Shown: positions 52,738 through 61,736, numbered from the stretch's first letter. The stretch is DNA of 64,000 nucleotides from Paludicola sp. MB14-C6 (GCF_030908625.1 NZ_CP133133.1:496001-560000), one strand, 5' to 3'. Made by a program: numbers and translations. The notes: generated by a model not told the origin, from the letters alone.

Positions 52738-52777
52738 CTAAAACCTCCGATACGAAATTGTATCGGAGGTTTTAGCT
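52738..52777. terminator. Hairpin after gpmI containing repeat copy 2
   Basis: CTAAAACCTCCGATAC pairs perfectly with GTATCGGAGGTTTTAG around GAAATT (52738-52775). It lies between converging creatininase and gpmI genes. The right arm and its flank (52756-52777) repeat the creatininase gene end. Confidence 0.75.
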
Positions 52778-52789
52778 TATAATAAATTA

Positions 52790-54307
52790 TTATTTTGCGA
52801 TTAAAGATTTGCCGTCCATTTCAGCTGGTTGAGGTAAATCTAATAATTCTAACATTGTTGGAGCGATATCAGCAAGTTTACCACCTTCACGAAGGTTAAC
52901 GTCTTTACCACATACAACGAAAGGTACTTTATTTGTTGTGTGAGCTGTAAATGGAGAACCATCTGGCTCATACATTTGGTCTGCATTACCGTGGTCAGCA
53001 GTAATCAATGCGATACCACCTTTTGCAAGAACAGCATCAACTGTTTTGCCTACGCAAGTATCAACTGCTTCAACAGCTGCTTTTGCTGCATCAAAGATAC
53101 CGGTATGACCAACCATGTCACAGTTTGCATAGTTTAAAATAATAACATCGTATTTATCAGACTCAATGCGTTTTACAACTTCATCACACACTTCATAAGC
53201 GCTCATTTCAGGTTGTAAATCGTAAGTTGCAACTTTTGGTGAGTTGATTAACGCTCTGTCTTCGCCTTCAAATGTAGCTTCTACACCACCGTTAAAGAAG
53301 AAAGTAACGTGAGCATATTTCTCTGTTTCAGCAATACGAAGTTGCGTTTTACCATTTTTGCTTAGGTATTCACCTAATGTATTTGTTAGAGATTGTGGTT
53401 TAAATGCAACTGTTACGTTTGGCATGGTTGCATCGTATTGTGTCATGCATACAAAAGTTAATGGGAAGAAACCATTTTTTCTTTCAAAACCATTGAAAGC
53501 TTCATCAACGAAAGTACGAGCAATTTCTCTTGCACGGTCTGGTCTAAAGTTAAAGAAAATAATGCTATCGTTTGCTTTTACAGTAGCTCCGCCATTGATA
53601 ACTGTTGGAAGTATAAATTCGTCCGTAATTTCGTTGCCATAAGAAGCTTGCATTGCTGCAGCTGCATCATCACTTGTGTTTCCTTCGCCATATACCATTG
53701 CAGCATATGCTTTTTCAACACGTTCCCAACGATTATCACGATCCATAGCATAGTATCGACCCATAACAGTAGCGATAGTACCTACGCCGATTTCATTAAT
53801 TTTATCTTGCAATTGCTCTACAAAGCTTTTACCAGAAGAAGGAGGAACGTCACGTCCGTCCATAAAACCATGAACGTAAACTTTTGTTAATCCTTTTCTT
53901 TTAGCCATTTCTAATAAGCCGTATAGATGTTCGTTGTGGCTATGTACACCACCATCAGATAATAAGCCCATTAAATGTAAAGCAGTATCATTCTTTAAGC
54001 AAGTATCCATTGCTGCAGATAACGCTTCATTGGAGAAGAAATCTCCGTCTTTAATGGATTTTGTGATACGAGTTAACTCTTGATATACAACTCTACCAGC
54101 ACCAATGTTAGTATGTCCTACTTCTGAGTTACCCATTTGACCATCTGGAAGACCTACATCTAATCCGGATGCTCCTATTTCAGTAACGACACCCTCTGCA
54201 AAAATTTTATCTAGGTTCGGTTTTTTTGCAGCACGAATGGCATTACCATATTCGCTTTTATTGTTTCCGTATCCGTCTAATATAATTAACGCTAACGGTT
54301 TATTCAT
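52790..54307 (-). CDS. gpmI: 2,3-bisphosphoglycerate-independent phosphoglycerate mutase
   Basis: 505 residues from the ATG at 54307 with GGAGATAAATACT upstream; a 58-residue longer frame has no family counterpart. Mn2+-dependent enzyme interconverting 3- and 2-phosphoglycerate in glycolysis. The phosphatase-domain motif LIILDGYGNN (7-16) and the catalytic Ser in GQMGNSEVGHTNIGAGRVVYQ (about 58-78) are intact, with AMDRDNRWERVEKAY in the middle domain and ALITADHGNADQM near the C-terminus. Third gene of a pgk-tpiA-gpmI glycolytic series. Confidence 0.97.
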   Translation of the reverse strand: MNKPLALIILDGYGNNKSEYGNAIRAAKKPNLDKIFAEGVVTEIGASGLDVGLPDGQMGNSEVGHTNIGAGRVVYQELTRITKSIKDGDFFSNEALSAAMDTCLKNDTALHLMGLLSDGGVHSHNEHLYGLLEMAKRKGLTKVYVHGFMDGRDVPPSSGKSFVEQLQDKINEIGVGTIATVMGRYYAMDRDNRWERVEKAYAAMVYGEGNTSDDAAAAMQASYGNEITDEFILPTVINGGATVKANDSIIFFNFRPDRAREIARTFVDEAFNGFERKNGFFPLTFVCMTQYDATMPNVTVAFKPQSLTNTLGEYLSKNGKTQLRIAETEKYAHVTFFFNGGVEATFEGEDRALINSPKVATYDLQPEMSAYEVCDEVVKRIESDKYDVIILNYANCDMVGHTGIFDAAKAAVEAVDTCVGKTVDAVLAKGGIALITADHGNADQMYEPDGSPFTAHTTNKVPFVVCGKDVNLREGGKLADIAPTMLELLDLPQPAEMDGKSLIAK

Positions 54308-54341
54308 AGTATTTATCTCCTTAATACAAACAATGTATGTA

Positions 54342-54442
54342 ATACCAATTTCATTAAAAATTACATTAAAAATTTTTATAAAAACGCATAAATCAAAGCT
54401 TTTATAAAAACAATTATGGTTTATTTTAATTGAAATTGGTAT
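54342..54442. repeat. MITE-like inverted repeat between tpiA and gpmI
   Basis: ATACCAATTTCATTAAAA (54342-54359) and TTTTAATTGAAATTGGTAT (54424-54442) are near-perfect complements with one extra base, 64 bases apart. Inside lie two direct copies of TTTTATAAAAAC. It might be a small insertion or an attenuator in the glycolytic transcript. Confidence 0.55.
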
Positions 54443-54504
54443 AAGATGGCCAAAGCCACCTTGAATATTCGCTTCTTGCAACTATTGTTGCTTATGAAAA
54501 TTGC

Positions 54505-55272
54505 TTATTTAGATGCAGCATTGATAATTGTTGCAAAATCTGCAGCTTTCAAAGAAGCACCACCGATTAATCCACCATCAACATCTGGTTTAGAAAGAAG
54601 TTCAGCAGCATTTCCAGCGTTCATAGAACCGCCGTATTGAATAGTCATTGCATCAGCAGCAGCTTGATCATAGATTTTTGCTACAGTAGCACGAATTACT
54701 GCACATACTTCATTTGCTTGATCAGCAGTTGCAGTTTTGCCTGTACCGATAGCCCATACTGGCTCATAAGCGATGATAATTTTATTTAAATCAGCTTTAT
54801 CGATGCCTTGTAGAGCTATTTTGGTTTGAAGAGCAACTAGTTCATCAGTGATACCTTGTTCTCTTTCTTCTAATAATTCACCTACGCAAAGAAGTACTTT
54901 TAAGCCTGCAGCAACTGCAGCCTTTGTACGTTTGTTTACTGTTACATTCGTTTCACCAAAATATTGTCTTCTTTCGCTATGGCCAACAACAACGTATTCT
55001 ACGCCCATTTCAGTTAACATATCTGCAGAAATTTCGCCAGTAAAAGCGCCGCTTTTTTCAAAGTGAACGTTTTGTGCACCAACTTTAACGTTTGTGCCTT
55101 TTGTTAAGTTTACAGCAGTTTCCAAGTTTGTGAAAGGAACACATACTACAACTTCACAATCAGCATCTTTTACTAATGGAATTAAGTCGTTGATCAATGC
55201 TTTCGTTTCTACTCTTGTGTTATTCATTTTCCAGTTACCAGCAATAACTGCTTTTCTTAATGTCTTATTCAT
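54505..55272 (-). CDS. tpiA: Triosephosphate isomerase
   Basis: 255 residues. Interconverts glyceraldehyde-3-phosphate and dihydroxyacetone phosphate. The substrate Asn-Lys pair is in AGNWKMN (11-17), the His in VVGHSERR (about 99-106) and the Glu in AYEPVWAIGTGK (about 168-179). The flexible loop and the GGS/GGA phosphate-binding turns (YGGSMNAGN; GGLIGGASL) are complete. The ATG follows GAAGGAGTTTTAAATT. Confidence 0.98.
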   Translation of the reverse strand: MNKTLRKAVIAGNWKMNNTRVETKALINDLIPLVKDADCEVVVCVPFTNLETAVNLTKGTNVKVGAQNVHFEKSGAFTGEISADMLTEMGVEYVVVGHSERRQYFGETNVTVNKRTKAAVAAGLKVLLCVGELLEEREQGITDELVALQTKIALQGIDKADLNKIIIAYEPVWAIGTGKTATADQANEVCAVIRATVAKIYDQAAADAMTIQYGGSMNAGNAAELLSKPDVDGGLIGGASLKAADFATIINAASK

Positions 55273-55332
55273 AATTTAAAACTCCTTCAATTTATGTTCA
55301 TATATTTTGTGTACATATCAATCTATAAATAA

Positions 55333-55351
55333 GGGCGAGCAATGCTCGCCC
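55333..55351 (-). other. Intercistronic GC hairpin, pgk-tpiA
   Basis: GGGCGAGCA and TGCTCGCCC flank a single base. The stem is GC-rich in an AT-rich spacer and 20 bp beyond the pgk stop. It probably stabilises the upstream message or causes partial termination. Confidence 0.6.
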
Positions 55352-55371
55352 AATACTTTATCGTTACAAAA

Positions 55372-56583
55372 TTATTTGTCGTTCATTGCAGCGATGCCTG
55401 GAAGTTCTTTGCCCTCTAAGAATTCAAGAGAAGCTCCACCACCAGTTGAGATATGGCTCATTTTGTCGCCGTAACCTAATGTATTAACAGCAGCAGCAGA
55501 GTCACCACCACCGATAATAGTAATTGCATCTGTTTCAGCTAATGCTTTTGCAACAGCAATTGTACCTTTTGCTAATACTGGGTTTTCAAAAACGCCCATA
55601 GGTCCGTTCCAAACAACAGTTTTAGCAGATTTTACTGCCTCAGCAAATAATTCAGCAGTTTTTGTTCCAATATCTAAGCCCATGTAATCGCTTGGGATTT
55701 CATTTGCAGCAACAACTTTTACATCGATTTCTGCATCAATTGGGTTAGGGAATTCTTTCGCAATTGTGCAATCGATTGGAAGAAGAATTTGAACGCCTTT
55801 TTCATCAGCTTGTTTTAACATATCTTTACAGTAATCAATTTTTTCAGAGTCAAGTAAAGAAGTACCAACATCATAGCCTTTTGCAGCTAAGAATGTATAA
55901 GCCATACCACCACCGATGATTAGAGTGTCAGCTTTTGTTAATAAGTTTTCGATAACATTTAGTTTATCTGCGACTTTAGCACCGCCAAGAATTGTAACAA
56001 ATGGTCTAACTGGGTTTTCAACAGCTCCACCTAGGAATTTCAATTCTTTTTCAATTAGATAACCAACAGCTGCTTCTTCAACGTAAGCTACTACACCAAC
56101 AGTTGAACAGTGAGCTCTATGAGCAGCACCAAAAGCATCGTTTACAAAGATATCAGCAAGACTTCCTAATTCTTTGCTTAGTGCTTCGCCGTTCTTAGTT
56201 TCTTCAGCACGATAACGAGTGTTCTCTAATAAAACAACATCGCCATCTTTCATTTCAGCAACAGCTTTTTTAGCGTTTTCGCCAACAACGTTATCATCAG
56301 CAGCGAAAATAACTTCTTGATTTAATAATTCAGAAAGTCTTTTTGCAACTGGTGCTAAAGATTTATCTGGTAATGGCTCACCTTTTGGTTTACCTAAGTG
56401 AGAACATAGGATAACTTTTGCGCCATCAGCTAATAATTTTTTAATTGTTGGAAGTGCTGCAACAATTCTATTTTCGTCAGTAATAACTCCGTTCTTTAGA
56501 GGAACATTGAAGTCACAACGTACTAATACTCTTTTTCCTGATACTTTTAGATCGTCAACTGTTTTTTTATTCAATGCGTTCAT
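55372..56583 (-). CDS. pgk: Phosphoglycerate kinase
   Basis: 403 residues from MNALNKKTV, with GAAAGGACG upstream; a 6-residue upstream reading is not preferred. Transfers phosphate from 1,3-bisphosphoglycerate to [33 protein letters not shown] (N-domain), [47 protein letters not shown] and WNGPMGVFE with [13 protein letters not shown] (nucleotide site) are all present. It begins the glycolytic series; the 144-bp gap to degV probably contains its promoter. Confidence 0.98.
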   Translation of the reverse strand: MNALNKKTVDDLKVSGKRVLVRCDFNVPLKNGVITDENRIVAALPTIKKLLADGAKVILCSHLGKPKGEPLPDKSLAPVAKRLSELLNQEVIFAADDNVVGENAKKAVAEMKDGDVVLLENTRYRAEETKNGEALSKELGSLADIFVNDAFGAAHRAHCSTVGVVAYVEEAAVGYLIEKELKFLGGAVENPVRPFVTILGGAKVADKLNVIENLLTKADTLIIGGGMAYTFLAAKGYDVGTSLLDSEKIDYCKDMLKQADEKGVQILLPIDCTIAKEFPNPIDAEIDVKVVAANEIPSDYMGLDIGTKTAELFAEAVKSAKTVVWNGPMGVFENPVLAKGTIAVAKALAETDAITIIGGGDSAAAVNTLGYGDKMSHISTGGGASLEFLEGKELPGIAAMNDK

Positions 56584-56727
56584 TTTATATCGTCCTTTCA
56601 ATCTTATATATGTATTTTTATTATCAATTTCACAATAAACAGTAATTTCTATTGTTAAATCAATAACAATCCACAGATTATTTTAAACCATTTTCTAACT
56701 TTTTTCAAGTATAAATTCTATATTATT

Positions 56728-57615
56728 TTACTTCATTTGAATATTTCTATTCGTACCTTTTACAATAATGCCTATAACTTGAGGTCCAGCGTTAATCGCA
56801 ATAGCAGAACCAACTAAATAAGCACCAATTTCTTGATATCCAATTTGTTTTTCTGCGCATTCAATCAGCTCGTTGCTTTGTGCTTCAGCCATACCTTTAA
56901 CAGTAAAATAAGGCGTTTGCGGAATCATGGTTTCTTTCGCTAATTTTACCAAAGCAGGAGCGACAGCTTTTTCACCACGCACTTTATCTAAAATTTGCAT
57001 TTCTCCATCCATAATGCGAATGATAGGTTTCAATCCTATCAGCTCTCCCACAAATGCTGCAGCACAACTAATTCTCCCCGATTTCTTTGCAAAATCTAAT
57101 TTTAATGGTGAGAAATAAACAACAACGCTATCAAACCAATCCTCTAAAAATCCAACAATTTCACTGGATTTCGCATCTTTCTTTGCTTTTTTAGCAGCCT
57201 CTATCACTGCATATCCATATGCCATTGTATAAGTTTTAGAATCTATAATGTGAATTTGAAATTCGCCTTTTGCGCTAGGATGTTCTTCAAAAAACATATC
57301 TCTTGCCAATAAAGCAGATTGATACGTGTTTGATCCTTTTGAGTTAATTGCTACATAAATCAACTCATTATAGCCTTGTTTATATATTTCTAAAAACTCT
57401 TCATTGAAAACAAGAGACGTAATTTGTGAAGTTACAGGAATTTTCGGAACATCTAGCAATAAAGCGTAGAACTCTTCGTTTGTAAAGTCAATACGCTCCA
57501 TGTATCCTTGATCTCCAACTGTAATAGGAAAACTTAATATTTTGATATCCAGATCTTCTTCTAACTCTTTTGGAATATCACTCGCAGAATCAGTCATAAT
57601 TTTGATTTTGTTCAT
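56728..57615 (-). CDS. DegV-family fatty-acid-binding protein
   Basis: 295 residues. The family start KIMTDSASDIPKELEEDLDIKILSFPITVGDQGY matches DegV/FakB proteins, and the lipid-contact TSQITSLVFNEEFLEIYKQGYNELIYVAINSKGSNTYQSA is conserved. FakB proteins bind a fatty acid for phosphorylation by FakA; many Firmicutes have several DegV paralogues with different chain preferences. FakA is not in the window. The start lies 3 bp after the trmL stop codon, so both are co-expressed. Confidence 0.92.
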   Translation of the reverse strand: MNKIKIMTDSASDIPKELEEDLDIKILSFPITVGDQGYMERIDFTNEEFYALLLDVPKIPVTSQITSLVFNEEFLEIYKQGYNELIYVAINSKGSNTYQSALLARDMFFEEHPSAKGEFQIHIIDSKTYTMAYGYAVIEAAKKAKKDAKSSEIVGFLEDWFDSVVVYFSPLKLDFAKKSGRISCAAAFVGELIGLKPIIRIMDGEMQILDKVRGEKAVAPALVKLAKETMIPQTPYFTVKGMAEAQSNELIECAEKQIGYQEIGAYLVGSAIAINAGPQVIGIIVKGTNRNIQMK

Positions 57616-57618
57616 TCT

Positions 57619-58116
57619 TTACCTCCAAGTATATTTGGTTAATTCGCCTACTGTCTTTAAATGCTCAAATCCCCATTGGCGCAACACTTCATAGGCTGCT
57701 AAACAAACGGTATTTGATAAATTCAAGCTTCGTGCTTCCCCTATCATAGGAACTCTTACACAGAAGTCCGGATTTTCGTATAGTAGTGTTTCGTCTAAGC
57801 CTGCATCTTCACGACCAAATACAATATATGCTTTGTCGGGATAGTTTACATCGGAATATATATGTTGGCCTTTTGTGGTAAAATAGTAATAAGGACCATC
57901 ATTTTTTGAAAAGAAATCTTGAATATTATCATAATACGTAATATCAAGCAAATTCCAATAATCAAGTCCTGCCCTTTTTAGTTTTTTATCATCTATTGTA
58001 AAGCCCATAGGCTTTACAATATGTAATCTTGCACCGGTTGCTGCGCAAGTTCTTGCTATATTTCCTGTATTTTGTGGTATTTGAGGCTCAACCAATACGA
58101 TATTTAACTCTTTCAT
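57619..58116 (-). CDS. trmL: tRNA (cytidine/uridine-2'-O)-methyltransferase TrmL
   Basis: 165-residue SPOUT methyltransferase, full length. LNIVLVEPQIPQNTGNIARTCAATGARLHIVKPMGF (4-39) is the family's N-terminal block, with Asn and Arg for catalysis. AYIVFGREDAGL and VRVPMIGEARSLNLSNTVCLAAYE form the SAM-binding knot. It methylates the wobble ribose of tRNA-Leu. Confidence 0.95.
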   Translation of the reverse strand: MKELNIVLVEPQIPQNTGNIARTCAATGARLHIVKPMGFTIDDKKLKRAGLDYWNLLDITYYDNIQDFFSKNDGPYYYFTTKGQHIYSDVNYPDKAYIVFGREDAGLDETLLYENPDFCVRVPMIGEARSLNLSNTVCLAAYEVLRQWGFEHLKTVGELTKYTWR

Positions 58117-58474
58117 AGAATCCTTCTTCTTAACTTGTTTTTTTTAATTTTAACAGATTCTAAAAATAATTTCAACATCAATAAATCAAGCTACTCGAAA
58201 TCTATTTTATTTTATTCTTTCTTCAGCTAGTATATATCAATTGTTTGAAATAATTTGCCAAACGATTTGTAATTTATTACAAAACTTCATTAAAAAGCAC
58301 TTTAAAAAGCAATATTATTTAACATTCGGCCTGTATTTTCTAAGATATGGTAATTGCGATTGCGAATTAAAACTCTCTACTTAAGATATTTACATTTACT
58401 TAATAATTCTATACAGTTTATAGAGTAAAATAATGAGTGTGATAAATCATGCATCCGTTTAAGGAGGGGCTTTA
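58117..58474. other. Intergenic region with promoters for diverging genes
   Basis: About 360 bp of AT-rich DNA between trmL and the DUF5685-like gene. On the plus side TTTACA/TTTACT near 58389-58399 and TATAGA/AAAATAAT near 58421-58433 could be promoter elements. AAGGAGGGG at 58461-58469 is a strong ribosome binding site for the TTG start. No other structure or gene is visible. Confidence 0.4.
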
Positions 58475-59350
58475 TTGTTCGGATACATTAAACCATATAA
58501 ACCCGAAATGAAAGTTTCAGAATTTGATACATTTAAAGGTATCTATTGTGGGCTTTGCAAAGAGTTAAGTCATGTATACGGTCCTTTTTCAAGTCTTACG
58601 TTAAGCTATGACTTCACTTTTATAGCAACCATTTCTTTAGGGCTTTCTGAAAACTGTAAGGGCTTTCAAAAATGTTCTTGTGTAGCAAATCCACTAAAGC
58701 GTAAAATGTGTCATAATTCCAGCGAAGAACTCACTTTTTGCGCCGGAACAGCGATGTTGATGATTTACTATAAAGTTTTAGACGATCTACATGACAGCAA
58801 TTTTTTAGGTAAATTAAAACCTTTAAGCGTTCTTCCGTTTGTTTATTTTGCAAAACGAAGAGCAGCAAAGCAATATCCTAAAATGGACGAAGTAATTAAA
58901 ACCGCAATTCAAAAACAAGCAGAAATTGAAAAAAGCGATAATATCAGCGTTGACAAAGCAGCAGATCCTACTGCTAATGCATTAGCATTCATATGCCAAG
59001 AATTAAGTAATAACGAAACACAAAAAAAGATTTTACATCGTTTCGGATATTTAGTTGGAAGATATGTGTATTTTGCAGATGCTTTGGATGATATTGATAA
59101 AGATTCAAAGAATAATGAGTATAACCCGTTTTTAAAACGTGGACTTCATGAAAGCAAAACAATTGATGAAATTAAAGAATATGCTGTTGGAGTTATCAAT
59201 ATGACAATTGCTGAAATTGCGCCCGCATATGAATTATTGGACTTAAAACGTTATAAACCTATTTTAGATAATATTGTCTATCTTGGTCTTCATAATACGA
59301 AAGACACCATTATAAAGAAAAAGGAGCAAAATGATGAACAACCCGTATAA
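58475..59350 (+). CDS. DUF5685-like cysteine-containing protein
   Basis: 291 residues from a TTG start with AAGGAGGGG upstream. The N-terminus MFGYIKPYKPEMKVSEFDTFKGIYCGLCKELSHVYGPFSSLTLSYDFTF contains the conserved YCGLCKEL. More cysteines follow (CKGFQKCSCVANPLKRKMCHN), giving a possible metal site. The rest is all-helical (YYKVLDDLHDSNFLGKLKPLSVLPFVYFAKRRAAKQYP; FADALDDIDKDSKNNEYNPF), resembling a prenyl-synthase-like bundle with DDxxD-like motifs. Function unknown. Its last 20 bp overlap the DnaJ-domain gene, a pairing I recall from other clostridia. Confidence 0.78.
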   Translation: MFGYIKPYKPEMKVSEFDTFKGIYCGLCKELSHVYGPFSSLTLSYDFTFIATISLGLSENCKGFQKCSCVANPLKRKMCHNSSEELTFCAGTAMLMIYYKVLDDLHDSNFLGKLKPLSVLPFVYFAKRRAAKQYPKMDEVIKTAIQKQAEIEKSDNISVDKAADPTANALAFICQELSNNETQKKILHRFGYLVGRYVYFADALDDIDKDSKNNEYNPFLKRGLHESKTIDEIKEYAVGVINMTIAEIAPAYELLDLKRYKPILDNIVYLGLHNTKDTIIKKKEQNDEQPV

Positions 59351-59984
59351 CACTTTGGGAGTAAACGAGAATGCAACCGATGAGCAAGTAAAACAAGCTT
59401 ATCGTGAATTAGCAAAAAAATACCATCCAGATAACTATAATGACAGCCCATTAAGAGAATTTGCAGATGAAAAGATGGCTGAAATTAATAGTGCTTTTGA
59501 TCAAATCATGAATAATAGACGTTCAAACGGAAGTAATTCCTCAAGTAGTTCTTATCAATCTCAGCAAAATACAAGCAATTATTCAAGTTATACCTCTTCT
59601 AATTTTGCAGATATTCGTTCTATGATTCAAGCAAATCGCTTAGTAGAGGCAGAAGAGTTATTGGATGGAGTTCCATTAAATAAAAGAGATGCAGAATGGT
59701 ATTTCTTAAAAGGCAGTATTTTTTATTCCAGAGGCTGGTTAGACGATGCTATGAATCATTTTTCTTCAGCTTGTAGAATGGATCCAAATAATGCTGAATA
59801 CCGAGCTGCATTAAACCGTATGGGTTGGCAGCGACAAGGCAACATGGGTGGATATGGCCAAGGTCAATATCGTGCACCACAGCGTAATGCAGGCGGATGT
59901 AGTGGTTGTGATATGTGTTGTAGTTTACTATGCGCCGATAGTTGTTGTGAATGCATGGGTGGCGACTTAATCAGCTGTTGTTAA
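59331..59984 (+). CDS. J-domain/TPR protein with cysteine-rich tail
   Basis: 217 residues. A J-domain (1-65) reads NPYNTLGVNENATDEQVKQAYRELAKKYHPDNYND, with the HPD motif that stimulates Hsp70 ATPase. A Ser/Gln/Asn linker (65-95) is followed by a TPR-like helical repeat (AEWYFLKGSIFYSRGWLDDAMNHFSSACRMDPNNAEYRAAL). The last 30 residues carry 10 cysteines (GGCSGCDMCCSLLCADSCCECMGG). No zinc-finger domain typical of DnaJ is present. It overlaps the DUF5685-like gene and probably works with it; Hsp70 recruitment to a metal- or membrane-bound client is inferred. Confidence 0.88.
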   Translation: MMNNPYNTLGVNENATDEQVKQAYRELAKKYHPDNYNDSPLREFADEKMAEINSAFDQIMNNRRSNGSNSSSSSYQSQQNTSNYSSYTSSNFADIRSMIQANRLVEAEELLDGVPLNKRDAEWYFLKGSIFYSRGWLDDAMNHFSSACRMDPNNAEYRAALNRMGWQRQGNMGGYGQGQYRAPQRNAGGCSGCDMCCSLLCADSCCECMGGDLISCC

Positions 59985-59997
59985 TTTATAAACCAAT

Positions 59998-60020
59998 AAG
60001 CACGACTTTTTGTCGTGCTT
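59998..60020 (+). terminator. Terminator after the J-domain gene
   Basis: AAGCACGAC pairs with GTCGTGCTT around TTTTT, followed by TAATAT; the T-run is short. Confidence 0.65.
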
Positions 60021-60103
60021 TAATATATCAAGCGGCATAATTTCATTATTTCACCATACTGTTCTTTTTAATCATGACAAAAATAAAAGGATTGAATTAA
60101 CTT

Positions 60104-60640
60104 ATGAAAAATAGCAAAAAAGTTGCTTTCGGAGGTATTGTCGGAGCATTAAGCCTTGTCAGTATGTTTTTATCAGGCATATTTCCATTTGCTGAATATA
60201 CTTGTCCTGCATTAGCTGGAATTTTTTTAATAGCATTGGTTATTGATTTTAATAAAAAAACAGCATTAATCGCTTATGGCGCAGTTTCAATATTATCCTT
60301 ACTCATTATGCCCAATAAAGAAGCATCCATCTTATTTGTTGCATTTTTAGGCTATTACCCTATTTTAAAAAGCATTTTAGAACAATGTAAGTCGAGAGTT
60401 GTTGAATGGATTTTAAAAGTCGGCATCTTTAACGTTACGGTGCTTCTTTCTTATTACTTTATTATTCACATATTAGGCATGTCACAAGTATTAGATGATA
60501 TGCAAGGCTTTGCACAATATGGAGTTCTTGTTTTGCTTGTGATGGGTAATGTAGCATTTATAATATACGATATTGCACTTACACGCTTAATTGCAACATA
60601 TGTACACAGCATTAGGCCTAAATTCAAGGGTTTACTATAA
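60104..60640 (+). CDS. Small multi-pass membrane protein
   Basis: 178 residues with about five transmembrane helices: VAFGGIVGALSLVSMFLSGIF, CPALAGIFLIALVIDF, LIAYGAVSILSLLIM, VGIFNVTVLLSYYFIIHILG and YGVLVLLVMGNVAFIIYDIAL. The layout and the G-x-x-x-A-L-S...F-P-x-A-E-Y-x-x-P-A motif resemble S-components of ECF vitamin importers, but the usual ligand loops cannot be confirmed. The C-terminus is basic. It is transcribed separately from the J-domain gene behind its own spacer. No operon partner is evident. Confidence 0.65.
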   Translation: MKNSKKVAFGGIVGALSLVSMFLSGIFPFAEYTCPALAGIFLIALVIDFNKKTALIAYGAVSILSLLIMPNKEASILFVAFLGYYPILKSILEQCKSRVVEWILKVGIFNVTVLLSYYFIIHILGMSQVLDDMQGFAQYGVLVLLVMGNVAFIIYDIALTRLIATYVHSIRPKFKGLL

Positions 60641-60728
60641 AATATTTCAATAACAGCAAAATTGTATTGATTATACTCTGGCAGTGTGTTATTTTAATGA
60701 TAAAGTAACAGCAAGGAAGTGCATTTTG

Positions 60729-61201
60729 ATGGATATACAAAAATGTGTAAAAGAATCTTTTACGGTTATTGGCAAAGAAGGCACTACAAATGATGGACAA
60801 GGGTTTATCGATAAACTATGGGAAGATGCAAATAGCCATTTTAATGAAGTGGAACATTTAGCAAAAAAGATGATGAAGGTAACATTCTGGGCATATGGGG
60901 TGTTATGAGTGATTTCTCTAGGCAGTTTCATCCATGGGAAGATCATTTTACAAAAGGCTTATATTTGGCGGGAATTGAAGCAAGAGATGACGCAGAAGCA
61001 CCAATGAACTGGACCAAATGGGTTATTCCCTCTTATGAATATCTTTATGTAAAAGTAACAGGTGATATGATGCAGTGCTTTACTGATACACTTGATTACA
61101 TAAAGCAAAATGGGATGTCATTAGTCGGAGCTGTGAATGATTATATTTGTCCTGAAGAAAATGGTCAATTATATCTATTTTTCCCTATTCAGAAGTTATA
61201 G
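60729..61201 (+). pseudogene. GyrI/AraC effector-binding-like protein split at an A-AAA-AAG heptamer
   Basis: The frame from ATG 60729 encodes MDIQKCVKESFTVIGKEGTTNDGQGFIDKLWEDANSHFNEVEHLAKK and then ends at 60908 in unrelated residues. A -1 shift at 60863-60869 (zero-frame GCA AAA AAG) continues DDEGNILGIWGVMSDFSRQFHPWEDHFTKGLYLAGIEA and runs to 61201, giving a 157-residue protein like a GyrI-like effector-binding domain (SFTVIGKEG; AGIEA; YLYVKVTGDMM). The heptamer is the classical slippery site of dnaX. An added A in the run, natural or from sequencing, is the simplest explanation; programmed frameshifting is possible. It is followed by a strong terminator. Confidence 0.72.
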
Positions 61202-61244
61202 TAAAAGAGCATTCATTTCAGATTTGAAATGAATGCTCTTTTAC
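61201..61244 (+). terminator. Terminator after the effector-binding gene
   Basis: GTAAAAGAGCATTCATTTCA pairs perfectly with its 20-base complement across GATT, with CTTTTACTATTG at the end. It insulates the gene from the tRNA cluster opposite. Confidence 0.85.
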
Positions 61245-61385
61245 TATTGAAATATATTGGACATCGTTCTTTTATTATGGATAATAACTGTTCGCAGCTC
61301 ATAAGCCCACCCTTTCATGCAGTGAAACCGGTAGATTAAGTAAAACGCAAACTAAGCCTAAAGAAAACAAGATTTTTATGCAAAT

Positions 61386-61417
61386 AAAAAGACCACAGTT
61401 ATTACCGCAGTCCTTTT
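61386..61417 (-). terminator. Terminator of the downstream tRNA quartet
   Basis: In minus orientation AAAGGACTGCGGT pairs (with several G-U) with ACTGTGGTCTTTT, followed by TATTT. It begins 3 bp after the tRNA-Gly CCA end. Confidence 0.75.
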
Positions 61418-61419
61418 TG

Positions 61420-61495
61420 TGGAGCGGATTACGAGGCTCGAACTCGCTACCTCCACCTTGGCAAGGTGGCGCTCTACCAGATGAGCTAAATCCGC
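61420..61495 (-). tRNA. tRNA-Gly(GCC), quartet 2
   Basis: 76 nt with encoded CCA. The acceptor GCGGATT pairs with AATCCGC and the anticodon loop reads CTTGCCAAG. The sequence is the same as the tRNA at 61873. Confidence 0.96.
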
Positions 61496-61540
61496 ATCAT
61501 ATACCTTTTATGCTGCTTTAAATCAAAAATCAAAAGCAAT

Positions 61541-61616
<76 letters not shown>

Positions 61617-61659
61617 ATAAAGGTATATATTTGTTTTGTAACTTCATTGAAAGTTACAC

Positions 61660-61736
61660 TGGCGACCCGTATCGGGCTCGAACCGACGACCTCTAGCGTG
61701 ACAGGCTAGCGCTCTAACCAACTGAGCTAACGGGCC
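61660..61736 (-). tRNA. tRNA-Asp(GTC), quartet 2
   Basis: 77 nt with encoded CCA. The anticodon loop is CTGTCACGC with GTC. The acceptor GGCCCGT pairs with ACGGGTC including one G-U. It matches the copy at 62143. Confidence 0.96.

Noticed and set aside
54308..54481. N-terminal extension of 58 residues on GpmI
   Set aside because: It reads through the inverted repeat, has no ribosome binding site, and GpmI proteins start at the LILDGYG region as here from 54307.
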